In this document: positions 26,020 through 41,027 of the stretch, one piece after another
Layout of the letters: every line of letters starts with the position of its first letter
How positions within the stretch are numbered: position 1 is the stretch's first letter
Origin: Pseudomonadota bacterium
GTDB taxonomy: Bacteria > Pseudomonadota > Gammaproteobacteria > Burkholderiales > Burkholderiaceae_F
DNA: 64,000 bases
Reading direction: 5' to 3'
NCBI GenBank assembly: GCA_029778535.1
Contig: JAKOQB010000178.1
Location: 1 to 64,000 of the forward strand
Translations under genes and position numbers: made by a program
The notes under the pieces: generated by a model
What the model was told of the DNA's origin: nothing
What the model saw: only the letters and a program-made list of their open reading frames with translations
The model's database searches: none

Positions 26020-26785
26020 ACAGCAGCAGCAATCCCATCAGGATCGGCTGGTGGAGCAGGTAGGCCGTCAGCGCCCAGGTGCCGAGCCACACCAGCACGC
26101 GCGGCGGTGCGCGGTCGAGTGGCGCCAACAGCGGCGCCACCGCGAAGCCGCGCCGCGCCCATAGCGATCCGAGCCCGGCGCCGATCAGCACCACGCCGAT
26201 CCATGGAAACAGGGGCACGTAGTCCTCGTTGTACGGCTTGCGCGTGACGAAGCCGATCGCGGTGAACGGCGCCGGATCGAAGACCGGATTCGAGTACAAA
26301 AGACCGAGCGCAAGCGCCGCCGCTCCCAGCAGCAGGTTCCACGCGCCCAGCCGCACCAGCGGTCGCGCGACGAGCAGCGCCAGCGCGATGAAGTGCAGGA
26401 TGCCGAACCAGATAAAGCGTGGGCCGAACACGAGCCAGCTGCCGGCGGACACGAGCACGGCCGCCGCGGCGATCTGCAGCCAGCGCCGGCCGAAGTCGCG
26501 CCACGCCGGCTTGTGCGCGGCGCGCAGCGCGAGGCTCACGCCGACCAGCAGCAGGAACTGGGTGACGATCGCCGTGCGCCAGCCGACCCATTGCGGATCG
26601 ACCAGCATGCGCACGCGGACGTAGCCGAAGTAATTGAGGTCGTAGATGAAGTGGTAGACGATCATCTGCGCGACCGCGAAGCCGCGCAGCGCGTCGACGA
26701 TCCGGAGGCGTTGCGTGTCCGCCAACGATTGGCCCCGTGTGCAGATTCGATCAGCGTTTCGCGCATCGCACCTGACGAATGCCAT
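26003..26785 (-). CDS. DUF1624-type acyltransferase-like membrane protein
   Basis: About 260 residues with roughly seven hydrophobic helices. RLRIVDALRGFAVAQMIVYHFIYDLNYF near the N-terminus is characteristic of the DUF1624/heparan-alpha-glucosaminide N-acetyltransferase-like family, including its His in the first helix (YHFIYD). FPWIGVVLIGAGLGSLW near residue 190 also fits. The acceptor is unknown. Start is uncertain: ATG 26785 gives 260 residues, but a TTG about 23 codons later would begin close to RLRIVDAL. It is divergent from the diguanylate cyclase gene by 39 bp. Confidence 0.8.
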   Translation of the reverse strand: MAFVRCDARNADRICTRGQSLADTQRLRIVDALRGFAVAQMIVYHFIYDLNYFGYVRVRMLVDPQWVGWRTAIVTQFLLLVGVSLALRAAHKPAWRDFGRRWLQIAAAAVLVSAGSWLVFGPRFIWFGILHFIALALLVARPLVRLGAWNLLLGAAALALGLLYSNPVFDPAPFTAIGFVTRKPYNEDYVPLFPWIGVVLIGAGLGSLWARRGFAVAPLLAPLDRAPPRVLVWLGTWALTAYLLHQPILMGLLLLFRKLA

Positions 26786-26824
26786 GTCGATGCGCGCGCT
26801 GCCGATGCTACGCTGGCCCGGCCG

Positions 26825-32238
<5,414 letters not shown>

Positions 32239-32251
32239 AAGGAACGGCCGT

Positions 32252-32602
32252 TCAGTACGGCCACGGCGCGTACCAGCCCAGCCCGAACGACCAGCGCGGG
32301 TGCCGGTGGCTCCAGCGGTCGTGCCCGCCCCACCAGCCGGGACCGTAATACAGGTCGAAGTACAACTGCTGCTGCGCGCGGCGCCACGCTTCTTCGCGCG
32401 CTTCTCGCGCGCGCGCCGCGTCCTGTTCGACGAGCACCTGCGCGTTCAGTTGCGCCAGCTTCTGCGCCTCCTGCGGGGTGAGCGCCGGCGCGCCGGTCGC
32501 GGCATCGGCGGGCAGGCGTTCGATCCTGCTGCCGTCGGGCAACGTGGTCGCGCAGCCGGCGAGCAGCACCACCCAGAGCAGCGGTAACCATCTGCGTCTC
32601 AT
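32252..32602 (-). CDS. Small envelope lipoprotein, unknown function
   Basis: A 116-residue predicted lipoprotein: MRRRWLPLLWVVLLAGC places the lipidated Cys at residue 17. A Gln/Ala/Arg-rich helix (about 45-80) follows, then a Trp/Tyr/Gly-rich tail (YYGPGWWGGHDRW and onward). Relatives are not recognised. Start ATG 32602 is 11 bp after the hslO stop, so it is last in the minus-strand run. Its stop overlaps a 12-bp palindrome (GAACGGCCGTTC) shared with the end of convergent ftsB. Confidence 0.8.
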   Translation of the reverse strand: MRRRWLPLLWVVLLAGCATTLPDGSRIERLPADAATGAPALTPQEAQKLAQLNAQVLVEQDAARAREAREEAWRRAQQQLYFDLYYGPGWWGGHDRWSHRHPRWSFGLGWYAPWPY

Positions 32603-32613
32603 CGCAGCCTCGA

Positions 32614-33531
32614 TCAATGCGGGCGCGCGGTGTCGTCGAGTTCGGCCGCGGAGCCGGTGGCGAAGAGCTGCGCCACATCGACGGCGTCGAACACGCGCTT
32701 CGCGTTGCAGAAGTCGCAGGTGACTTCGACGCGGCCCTGCTCGGCAACGATCGATTCGACTTCCTCGCGCCCCAGCGAAATCAGCATACGCCCGATGCGG
32801 CCGCGCGAGCACGTGCATTGGAAACGAGGTGTAATCGGCGCGTACGCCTCCAGCTTCTCCTGCCAGAACAGCCGATGCGCCAGCGTGTCGGGCGGCTGCG
32901 CGAGCAGCTCCGCGCTTCCCAGCGTGCCGGCGAGCGCGAGCGCCCGGCCCCAGGCGTCCGCGTCCTCCGACACGCCGCTGCGGCCGCCCTGGCGCGGCAG
33001 CTTCTGCAGGAGCAGGCCGGCGGCGATGTCGCCGTCGGCAGCGAGCTGCAGGTGCGTATCGAGCTGCTCCGAGCGCCGCATGTACGACTCGAGCGCGCGC
33101 GCGATCGTGTCGCCCTCCAGCGGGACCACGCCCTGGTACGGTTGCTGGCCCGGTCGAGGATCGCGCGGATCGAGCGTGATCGCGCAGCGGCCGCGCCCGT
33201 GCCGATTCACCATCGACTGCAGGCCGGCTTCCTCTTCGATCGCCGCATCGTCGCGCAGCTTCGCAGTGGCGCGCAGGCCGACATCGGGCTGGCATTCGAC
33301 CACCAGCAGCTTGACCGGGCCGTCGCCGTGGATCTGCAGCACTAGCGCGCCGTTGAACTTGATGTTGGTCGCCAGGAGTGCGACCGCAGCCGTCATTTCG
33401 CCGAGCAGGCGCGTGACCGGCGCGGGGTAGTCTTGAAAGGCGATCATCTGCTTCCACGACTCGTCCAGCCGCACGATGCCGCCGCGCACCGGCGCGCGCT
33501 GGAACAGGAACTTCAGCAGCGAATCGCTCAA
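32614..33531 (-). CDS. hslO: Redox-regulated chaperone Hsp33
   Basis: A 305-residue holdase chaperone switched on by oxidation. The C-terminal zinc/redox switch is intact: CTC (in RFQCTCSRGR) and CDFC (in VTCDFCNAK). The N-terminal domain includes DYPAPVTRLLGEMTAA. Start is TTG 33531, chosen because it overlaps the stop of the upstream gene (TTGA) and gives the family-typical N-terminus SDSLLKFLFQ; no ATG or GTG fits as well. The same coupling is common in betaproteobacteria. Confidence 0.93.
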   Translation of the reverse strand: MSDSLLKFLFQRAPVRGGIVRLDESWKQMIAFQDYPAPVTRLLGEMTAAVALLATNIKFNGALVLQIHGDGPVKLLVVECQPDVGLRATAKLRDDAAIEEEAGLQSMVNRHGRGRCAITLDPRDPRPGQQPYQGVVPLEGDTIARALESYMRRSEQLDTHLQLAADGDIAAGLLLQKLPRQGGRSGVSEDADAWGRALALAGTLGSAELLAQPPDTLAHRLFWQEKLEAYAPITPRFQCTCSRGRIGRMLISLGREEVESIVAEQGRVEVTCDFCNAKRVFDAVDVAQLFATGSAAELDDTARPH

Positions 33532-34562
33532 GCGGCGGCGCCGATAGCCGACTGCACGCGCGCCAACTCGCGCGCGTACGCGCAGTAGGTCGGGATCGTG
33601 TCGGCGATGATCTTCTTCTTCGCTTCGTCGAGGTCGCCCACGCGGCGCGCGGGCGAGCCGACCCAGAAGCCGCATTGCAGCGCCTGGCCCGGCGTAGTCT
33701 CGCCGCCGGCGGCGAGGAATACGTCGTCGCCGACCACGGTGCCTTCGGCCAAGACCGCGCCGATGCCGATCAGGCTGCGATCGCCGATCGTGCAGGCGGC
33801 CAGCCGCACGTTGTGGCCGATCGTCGAATCGACGCCGATCACGATGTTTCCTGCGCCCGCCCGCAGCAGCGAGTTGTCCTGCACGTTGCTGCGGGCACCG
33901 AGCACGATCTCCCCGCTGCCGGCGTCGAGGTCGCAGGCGTAGTAGACCTGCGCCTGCGCGGCGGCGCGAATGCGCCCGCGCAGCGTGGCCGTGTTGGCGA
34001 TGAAGACGCCGGCCTCGAACTCGCGCTGCGCGGTGCCGGCGAGCGCGAGCCGGTCGACGGTGCGGATGCGCTGGCGCAGCCGTTCGCGGCGCTGGCCGAG
34101 TTCACCTGCCTCGAGGCGCCGCTCGGGCTTCGCCGGGCGGCCCGAATAGAGGTATCCGCCGGCCAGCGTGGTGCGCGGAAACACGATGCTGCCGGGAGCC
34201 AGCACAAGGCCGGCTTCGAGCACGCAGCCGTCGAGCACGACGGCGCCGTCTTCGATCACGCAATCGTCGCCGACGGTGCAGGCGTGCACCACGCCGTACT
34301 CGCCGACGGTGACCCGATCGCCGATCAGCGTCGGATAGACCTCATGCGCGATGTGGACCGTCGCGCGCGTACCCAGCATCAGTTCCGCGCCGGCGCGCAC
34401 GTAGTGGCCGTCGGCCCGAATCACCGCGTGGTCGTCCAGCCAGGCGTCGGTACCGAGGGTGACGCGACCAATCACGGCCGCGGTGCGGGCGAACTGCACC
34501 GGCGGGCCGGCGAGCGCGGGCGCCACGCCGCCGTAGGAAAGCAGGTTCATCTGCGTCGTCAT
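33528..34562 (-). CDS. Two-domain gamma-carbonic-anhydrase-like hexapeptide protein
   Basis: A 344-residue protein made of two left-handed beta-helix domains (about residues 18-150 and 184-312), each resembling one gamma-carbonic anhydrase/YrdA subunit, then a C-terminal helix. Aligned to YrdA, domain 1 keeps the ligands equivalent to Cam His81 (H70) and His122 (H93) but has E88 at His117. Domain 2 keeps only the His117 equivalent (H250), with R234 and A255 in place of the other two. Usual family members are about 170-190 residues with one domain. Whether it binds metal or has activity is unknown. It is translationally coupled to hslO and follows the ThDP enzyme gene by 9 bp. Confidence 0.85.
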   Translation of the reverse strand: MTTQMNLLSYGGVAPALAGPPVQFARTAAVIGRVTLGTDAWLDDHAVIRADGHYVRAGAELMLGTRATVHIAHEVYPTLIGDRVTVGEYGVVHACTVGDDCVIEDGAVVLDGCVLEAGLVLAPGSIVFPRTTLAGGYLYSGRPAKPERRLEAGELGQRRERLRQRIRTVDRLALAGTAQREFEAGVFIANTATLRGRIRAAAQAQVYYACDLDAGSGEIVLGARSNVQDNSLLRAGAGNIVIGVDSTIGHNVRLAACTIGDRSLIGIGAVLAEGTVVGDDVFLAAGGETTPGQALQCGFWVGSPARRVGDLDEAKKKIIADTIPTYCAYARELARVQSAIGAAA

Positions 34563-34571
34563 GCGCGTAGT

Positions 34572-36302
34572 TTAGCGGGCGCGCCACGCGCGCTCGGCCT
34601 CGTCCCACGCTGCCAGCGGCTGCAGATCGGGCACCCAGGCGAGACCCGATTTCGCATCGGCCGACACCGCGTCGGTCGTCACGAGCACGTCGAGCAGCGC
34701 GGGGCGGCCGTTGGCAACTGCAGAGAGCGCGCGGTCGATCGCGGCGGGCAGATCGGCGGCTTTCTCCACGCGCTCGCCGGCGAGGCCGAACGCGCGCGCC
34801 ATCGCGGCGTGGTCGGCGAACTGCAGTTGCGTGCCGACCACCTTGCCGTGCGTGTGCGTCTGGTCGTGCACCTCGATCTGCCACGCGCCGTTGTTGGCCA
34901 CGACGATCAGCAGCGGCACGCGATGCCGCGCGGCGGTGTCGATCTCCATCGCGTTGAAGCCGAAGGCGCCGTCGCCCGTCAGCACCGCGACCGTGCGGGA
35001 GGGCGCAGCGAGCGCGGCGGCGATGCCGAACGGCGTGCCCACACCGATGCAGCCCAGTGAGCCGGGGTCCAGATACGTCGCCGCGTGGACGCCGACGCGC
35101 GCGAACGACAGGAAGTCGCCGCCGTCGGCAACGATCACCGCGTCGTTCGGCAGCCGCTCGGCGAGCGCGGCCAGCAGGCGATTGGGATGCATGCGGCCGT
35201 CGGCGCCATCGGGGGCAACGCGCATCGTGGCGCGCAGCCTGCCCGCGCGCTCGAGGTGGCGCGCGCGCAGCGACTGCACCCACGCGCGGTCGAGCGCGGG
35301 AGCGCGCCCCGCGGCAACGCGCACGAGAGCGGCGAGCGCAAGCCGTGGCGTGGCGAAGATCTCGGCCTCGCCGCGCCGGTTGTCGTGCAACTCGCCCGGC
35401 GCATCGGCGATGCGCACGAAGCGCGCGCCGCCGAACACCGCGGGCGAGCCATAGCCGAGCTGGAAGTCGAGTCGGCGCCCGAGGGTCAGCACGAGATCGG
35501 CTTCGCCCATCACCGTGCCGCGCATCGCTGCGACCACCGACGGGTGATCGTCGGGCACCAACCCGCGGCTTTCGCCGGTGTCGAGATACGGCGCGCCGAG
35601 CGCGTCGAGCAGCGCGACGAGTTCGTGCCCCGCCCCCCGCGCGCCGCGGCCGCTGATCACCAGCGGTCGCTTCGCCTTCCACAGCAGCGCGACGGCCGCA
35701 GCGACGGCGGCTTCAGCGGGCGTGATTTCGCATCGCGCGCGCGGGCGGAAATGCTCGGGCAACTGCAGCGCGCGCGGCACTTCGGCGCGCAGCGTGTCGG
35801 TCGGAAAATCGAGGTACACCGGCCCGGGATCACCGCCGTCGCCGATTGCGTACGAGACCGCCGCGTCGAGCTCCGGCAACGCGAGCGCAGGCTCGCGCAC
35901 CGTGCGCGCATAGCGCGTGATCGGCCGCACCAGTTCGACGTGGCTCATGTCCTGCAGCGCGCCGCGGTTTTCCTGCGCGCGCGGCGGCACGCCCGACAGC
36001 ACCAGCAGCGGCGCGCGGGCGACATGCGCGTTGGCGATTCCCGTCATGGCGTTGGTTACGCCCGGCCCGGCGGTCACCAGCGCGACGCCGAGCGTGCCGG
36101 TCAATTCGCCGTACGCGTGTGCCATGTAGACCGCTGCGCGCTCGTCGCGCACGTCGACGATGCGGATACCCTCGGCATCGAGGCGCATCCAGATCGGCAT
36201 GATGTGGCCGCCGCACAGGCCGAAGACGGTCGTCACGGCGCGCGCCTTTAGGAAGCGCGCGATGACGCCGGCGGTGGAGTCAGGGGTGAGTGCGGGTGGC
36301 AT
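34572..36302 (-). CDS. Thiamine diphosphate enzyme (acetolactate synthase/2-hydroxyacyl-CoA lyase superfamily)
   Basis: A 576-residue ThDP-dependent enzyme. The N-terminal domain holds the catalytic Glu in VDVRDERAAVYMAHAYG and the AGPGVTNAMTGIANA segment. The C-terminal domain has the ThDP motif GDGAFGFNAMEIDTAARHRVPLLIVVANN. The segment SLGCIGVGTPFGIAAAL recalls oxalyl-CoA decarboxylase and 2-hydroxyacyl-CoA lyase more than acetolactate synthase, but this is a judgement by eye. Start ATG 36302 is used, since the open frame upstream only translates repeat copy 3. Position after hcmA suggests a role with 2-hydroxyacyl-CoA esters; acetolactate-synthase-like activity is the alternative. Confidence 0.85.
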   Translation of the reverse strand: MPPALTPDSTAGVIARFLKARAVTTVFGLCGGHIMPIWMRLDAEGIRIVDVRDERAAVYMAHAYGELTGTLGVALVTAGPGVTNAMTGIANAHVARAPLLVLSGVPPRAQENRGALQDMSHVELVRPITRYARTVREPALALPELDAAVSYAIGDGGDPGPVYLDFPTDTLRAEVPRALQLPEHFRPRARCEITPAEAAVAAAVALLWKAKRPLVISGRGARGAGHELVALLDALGAPYLDTGESRGLVPDDHPSVVAAMRGTVMGEADLVLTLGRRLDFQLGYGSPAVFGGARFVRIADAPGELHDNRRGEAEIFATPRLALAALVRVAAGRAPALDRAWVQSLRARHLERAGRLRATMRVAPDGADGRMHPNRLLAALAERLPNDAVIVADGGDFLSFARVGVHAATYLDPGSLGCIGVGTPFGIAAALAAPSRTVAVLTGDGAFGFNAMEIDTAARHRVPLLIVVANNGAWQIEVHDQTHTHGKVVGTQLQFADHAAMARAFGLAGERVEKAADLPAAIDRALSAVANGRPALLDVLVTTDAVSADAKSGLAWVPDLQPLAAWDEAERAWRAR

Positions 36303-36306
36303 GGTT

Positions 36307-36375
36307 GTCGCCCCGGCGCAGGCCGGGGCCTGATTTGCACGCTGGAACTTGGGCCCCGGCCTGCGCCGGGGCAAC
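36307..36375. repeat. 69-bp two-hairpin palindromic element, copy 3
   Basis: Same outer arms as copies 1 and 2 (GTCGCCCCGGCGCAGGCCGG at one end, CTGCGCCGGGGCAAC at the other), one base shorter. It fills nearly all of the 75 bp between hcmA and the ThDP gene, leaving the latter without an obvious ribosome site beyond the repeat edge. A strong stem-loop here could reduce or stabilise downstream mRNA. Confidence 0.9.
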
Positions 36376-36377
36376 GG

Positions 36378-38049
<1,672 letters not shown>

Positions 38050-38066
<17 letters not shown>

Positions 38067-39036
38067 TCGAGTACTCCTTGCGTATCGTGTCGTTGATCAG
38101 TTCGCGCGCGAGCGAGTAGGGGTCGGACGCGCGCTGCGCGAGCCGCTGCGCGAGCGGTGCGGAAATCGTCGCGGCGGCGCTGCGAAAGCCTTCGAGCAGC
38201 ACCGTCTCCGCGGTCTTGGCCAGCCGGAACGCAGCGACGCGGCCGCGCCGCTGCGCGCCGAGCGCGGTCGACTTCAACACTTCGCGGTGCGCGTCGATGC
38301 GCGCGATCAGCGCGTCGATGCCCTGGCCGGTGTAGGAGCTGACTGCGACCACCGGGATCTGCCACAGCGGCTTGTCCCTGGTCAGCGCGCCGAGCGCCAG
38401 CATGTGCTTCAGATCCGTCAGCGTGCGGTTGGCGTCGTCCCGATCGCACTTGGACACGACATGGATGTCGGCGATCTCGAGGATGCCGGCCTTGATCGCC
38501 TGGATCTCGTCGCCCAGTCCCGGCGCCGACACCACGATAGTGCTGTCGGACGCGTGCGCGATCTCGATTTCGTCCTGGCCGACGCCCACGGTCTCGATGA
38601 CGATCGTCGAATAGCCGGCGACATCGAGGATGTCGACCGTATCGAGCGCGGCGCGGGCCATGCCGCCGGTGGCGCCGCGCGTGGCCATGCTGCGGATGAA
38701 GACGCCGGGATCGTTGGCGAGTTCCGTCATCCGGATGCGGTCGCCGAGGATCGCGCCGCCGGAGTAGGGGCTCGACGGATCGACCGCGACGATGCCGACC
38801 TTCTCGCCGCGCGCGCGCAGCGCCTGCGCCATCTTTGCCACCAGCGTCGACTTGCCGCTGCCGGGCACTCCTGTCAGCCCGATCACGTGCGCGCGCCCGG
38901 CGCGGCGATAGATCTCGGCCAGCGCCGCGCGCGCCTCTTCGGCGCCGGCTTCGGCGCGCGACATCAGCCGGCCGGCGGCGCGCACGTCGCCGTCGGCGAT
39001 GCGCGCGACCAGTTCGGAGGAGGGGACGTAGCTCAT
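38050..39036 (-). CDS. meaB: MeaB/MeaH-type GTPase, mutase chaperone
   Basis: A 328-residue G3E-family P-loop GTPase. Walker A GVPGSGKST (near residue 54), DPSSPYSGGAILGDRIRM, IETVGVGQDE and KCDRDD are conserved. Such proteins protect and load adenosylcobalamin mutases. Its place between hcl and hcmA, with overlaps at both ends (ATGA with hcl, 17 bp with hcmA), makes it the dedicated chaperone of this mutase (called MeaH in related clusters). Confidence 0.93.
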
Positions 39037-40466
39037 CCGCGCGACCGCTCCAGCTCCGCGTTCAGTGACCGGAACACCTCGCGGTCGTCGATCACGCGTC
39101 GCGCCTTGAAGTCGGTGCGCGGCAGCGCGTGCGGGGCGAGCACCTCGACCCGGGTGCGGATGCCCAGCACGGTCTGCAGCTTGCGCGCGACCTCGTCGCG
39201 AAACGCGGCCTGTGCGGCCGGACTGCGATGCGTGGGATCGTCCGCTTCCACCCGCAGCAGCAGTTCGTCCATCGCCGCCTCGCGCGTGATCACGATCCGA
39301 TGCTCGCCGCCGTAGTGCGCGAGCTGGTTCAGCGCCGCGTCGATCTCGCTCGGGTAGATGTTTTCTCCGCGGATCGTGAACATGTCGTCGATGCGGCCGA
39401 ACACGCCCTGCGGCAGCCGCGGGTAGGTGCGGCCGCATGGGTTGTCCTCGTCGACCCACAGCGTCAGGTCGCCCGAAAGGAGCCGGATCATCGGCTGGCT
39501 GGTGCGCTCGAGATGCGTGTAGACGGGCGTGCCGCGCTGGCCATACGGCACGCGCGTCATCGTCGCTGGATCGCACACCTCGGTGTAGACGACGTCCTGC
39601 CAGCACAGCATGCCGTGGTGCGTCTCCGCGGTGCCGGCGACGTTCATGAACGGCGACATCTCGGCCATCGAGCCGCAGTCGAACACGCGCGCGCCGTACA
39701 GGTCCTCGATGCGATCGCGCACGCCCGGCACCGACGCGCCGGGCTCGCCGGAGAAGAACATGTACTTGATCCTGAAGTCACGCGGATTGAGCTTCTCCTC
39801 GCGCGCGACTTCGGCAAGGTGGATCGCGTAGCTCGGCGTGCCGTAGAACCCGGCCGGCTTCATCGTGTGCAGCCACTGCGCCAGACGCGCGCTCATGCCG
39901 GGTGCGCCCGCCCCGAACGGAAACGCTTTCGCGCGCAGCCGCTCCGCACCCGCCAGCGCGCCCCAGCTTCCGAGGTACAGGCTGAAGATCGCGGCAATGC
40001 AGATCATGTCGCCGGGGCGCATCCCCATGCCCCACATGATGCGCGCGTGCGCGTTGGCGATCGCGCGCCAGTCGCTGCGGCCGATCGCGAACGCGGTCGG
40101 GCGTCCCGTGGTGCCGCTGGTGCCGTGGATGTGGAAGATCTCGTCGTCCGGCACGCACACGTAATCGCCGAACGGTGGATGCGCCGACTGCGACGCGCGC
40201 AGGTCGGTCTTCTTCACCACCGGCACGCGCGTCTCGAAGTCCTCGAGCGAATTGAGCTGGCGCGGGTGAAAACCCGCCTCCTCCCATTTGCGGCGATAGA
40301 AGGGCGCGTGCTCGTACGCGTAGCGGCACACGTCCTGCAGCCGCATCAGGATTGCGCGCTCGCGCTCGGCGGCCGGCATCGTCTCACGCACCGGGAACCA
40401 GTAGCGGCTGCCGGCGGGCGGAAAATAGTCTTCGTCATAGCGCGGCGGAAAGGACCACTGTTCCAT
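39033..40466 (-). CDS. hcl: 2-hydroxyisobutyrate-CoA ligase (phenylacetate-CoA ligase-like)
   Basis: A 477-residue AMP-forming acyl-CoA ligase of the PaaK-like branch: IHGTSGTTGRPTAF is the ATP-binding loop, and GRIDDMFTIRGENIYPSEID near residue 360 is the hinge and C-terminal domain motif. Family and length agree with the 2-hydroxyisobutyrate-CoA ligase described with the Aquincola mutase. Substrate assignment rests mainly on its place between hcmB and the mutase chaperone. It would activate 2-hydroxyisobutyrate with CoA and ATP. Confidence 0.82.
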   Translation of the reverse strand: MEQWSFPPRYDEDYFPPAGSRYWFPVRETMPAAERERAILMRLQDVCRYAYEHAPFYRRKWEEAGFHPRQLNSLEDFETRVPVVKKTDLRASQSAHPPFGDYVCVPDDEIFHIHGTSGTTGRPTAFAIGRSDWRAIANAHARIMWGMGMRPGDMICIAAIFSLYLGSWGALAGAERLRAKAFPFGAGAPGMSARLAQWLHTMKPAGFYGTPSYAIHLAEVAREEKLNPRDFRIKYMFFSGEPGASVPGVRDRIEDLYGARVFDCGSMAEMSPFMNVAGTAETHHGMLCWQDVVYTEVCDPATMTRVPYGQRGTPVYTHLERTSQPMIRLLSGDLTLWVDEDNPCGRTYPRLPQGVFGRIDDMFTIRGENIYPSEIDAALNQLAHYGGEHRIVITREAAMDELLLRVEADDPTHRSPAAQAAFRDEVARKLQTVLGIRTRVEVLAPHALPRTDFKARRVIDDREVFRSLNAELERSRG

Positions 40467-40475
40467 CGTCGTTCC

Positions 40476-40883
40476 TTATCTTGGTCCGCGTTGCTCGACC
40501 AGCCGGTGCAGCGTGTCGACGATCACCTGCGGCGGCGTGTCCTGCAGCAGCACCTCGCGCACGCCCATCTGCTTGATCGCGGCCACGTCGTCGTCCGGCA
40601 TCACGCCGCCGGCAACGACGATGATGTCGCTGGCGCCGCGCTCGTCGAGCAGGCGGAAGATCTTCGGGAACACCGTCATCTGCACGCCCGACAGCAGGCT
40701 CACGCCGAGGACATCGACGTCCTCCTGGATCGCGGTGTTGACGACCTCCTCCGGCGTGCGGTGCAGGCCGGAGTAGATGACGTCCATGCCGGCGTCGCGC
40801 AGCGTGCGCGCGACGACCTTGACGCCGCGGTCGTGGCCGTCGAGGCCGACCTTGGCGAGGAGTACTCGTATGGGGGTGCTCAT
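40476..40883 (-). CDS. hcmB: 2-hydroxyisobutyryl-CoA mutase, small (B12-binding) subunit
   Basis: A 135-residue cobalamin-binding domain with the base-off motif DxHxxG (D15, H17, G20 in KVGLDGHDRGVKV), then GVSLLSG and VVAGGVMPDDD that cradle the dimethylbenzimidazole tail. It pairs with HcmA. It is the first gene of the minus-strand operon; the promoter region (40884-41027) is shared with the divergent GntR-type regulator. Confidence 0.92.
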   Translation of the reverse strand: MSTPIRVLLAKVGLDGHDRGVKVVARTLRDAGMDVIYSGLHRTPEEVVNTAIQEDVDVLGVSLLSGVQMTVFPKIFRLLDERGASDIIVVAGGVMPDDDVAAIKQMGVREVLLQDTPPQVIVDTLHRLVEQRGPR

Positions 40884-40904
40884 GGGGTGTCCGTCGGTTC
40901 GTTG

Positions 40905-40953
40905 TCCGTTGCTCGTTGCTCGTTGGCGGTTGTTCGAGGTGGTTGCTCGATGT
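40905..40953. repeat. Degenerate short-period repeat in hcmB-regulator intergenic region
   Basis: Runs of GTTGCTC-like units. The 18 bp at 40905-40922 are identical to 4043-4060. They lie directly beside the operator palindrome, so expansion or contraction could change promoter spacing. Confidence 0.55.
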
Positions 40954-40970
40954 TCGTATACGGTATACGA
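40954..40970. promoter_or_regulatory. Probable operator of the divergent GntR regulator
   Basis: TCGTATAC-G-GTATACGA is a perfect 17-bp palindrome with two GTATAC cores. It lies between hcmB (start 40883) and the FCD/GntR gene (41028). FCD-type GntR regulators commonly bind palindromes with a GTATAC-like core, so this is the best candidate site for control of both the hcm operon and the regulator. Binding is inferred. Confidence 0.65.
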
Positions 40971-41027
40971 TAATCAGTGTGGCAGCGGTCAGGCATGCTG
41001 TCAACCACGAGACCACGGATCGACGTG

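Noticed and set aside
32242-32253. 12-bp palindrome GAACGGCCGTTC as terminator between ftsB and the lipoprotein gene
   Set aside because: It has no loop and no T-tract, and the length could arise by chance in GC-rich DNA.
36303-36374. N-terminal extension of the ThDP enzyme (PRRRPGPKFQ-type sequence)
   Set aside because: It is a translation of palindromic repeat copy 3, not protein; the same happens before the GIY-YIG and TRAP permease genes.
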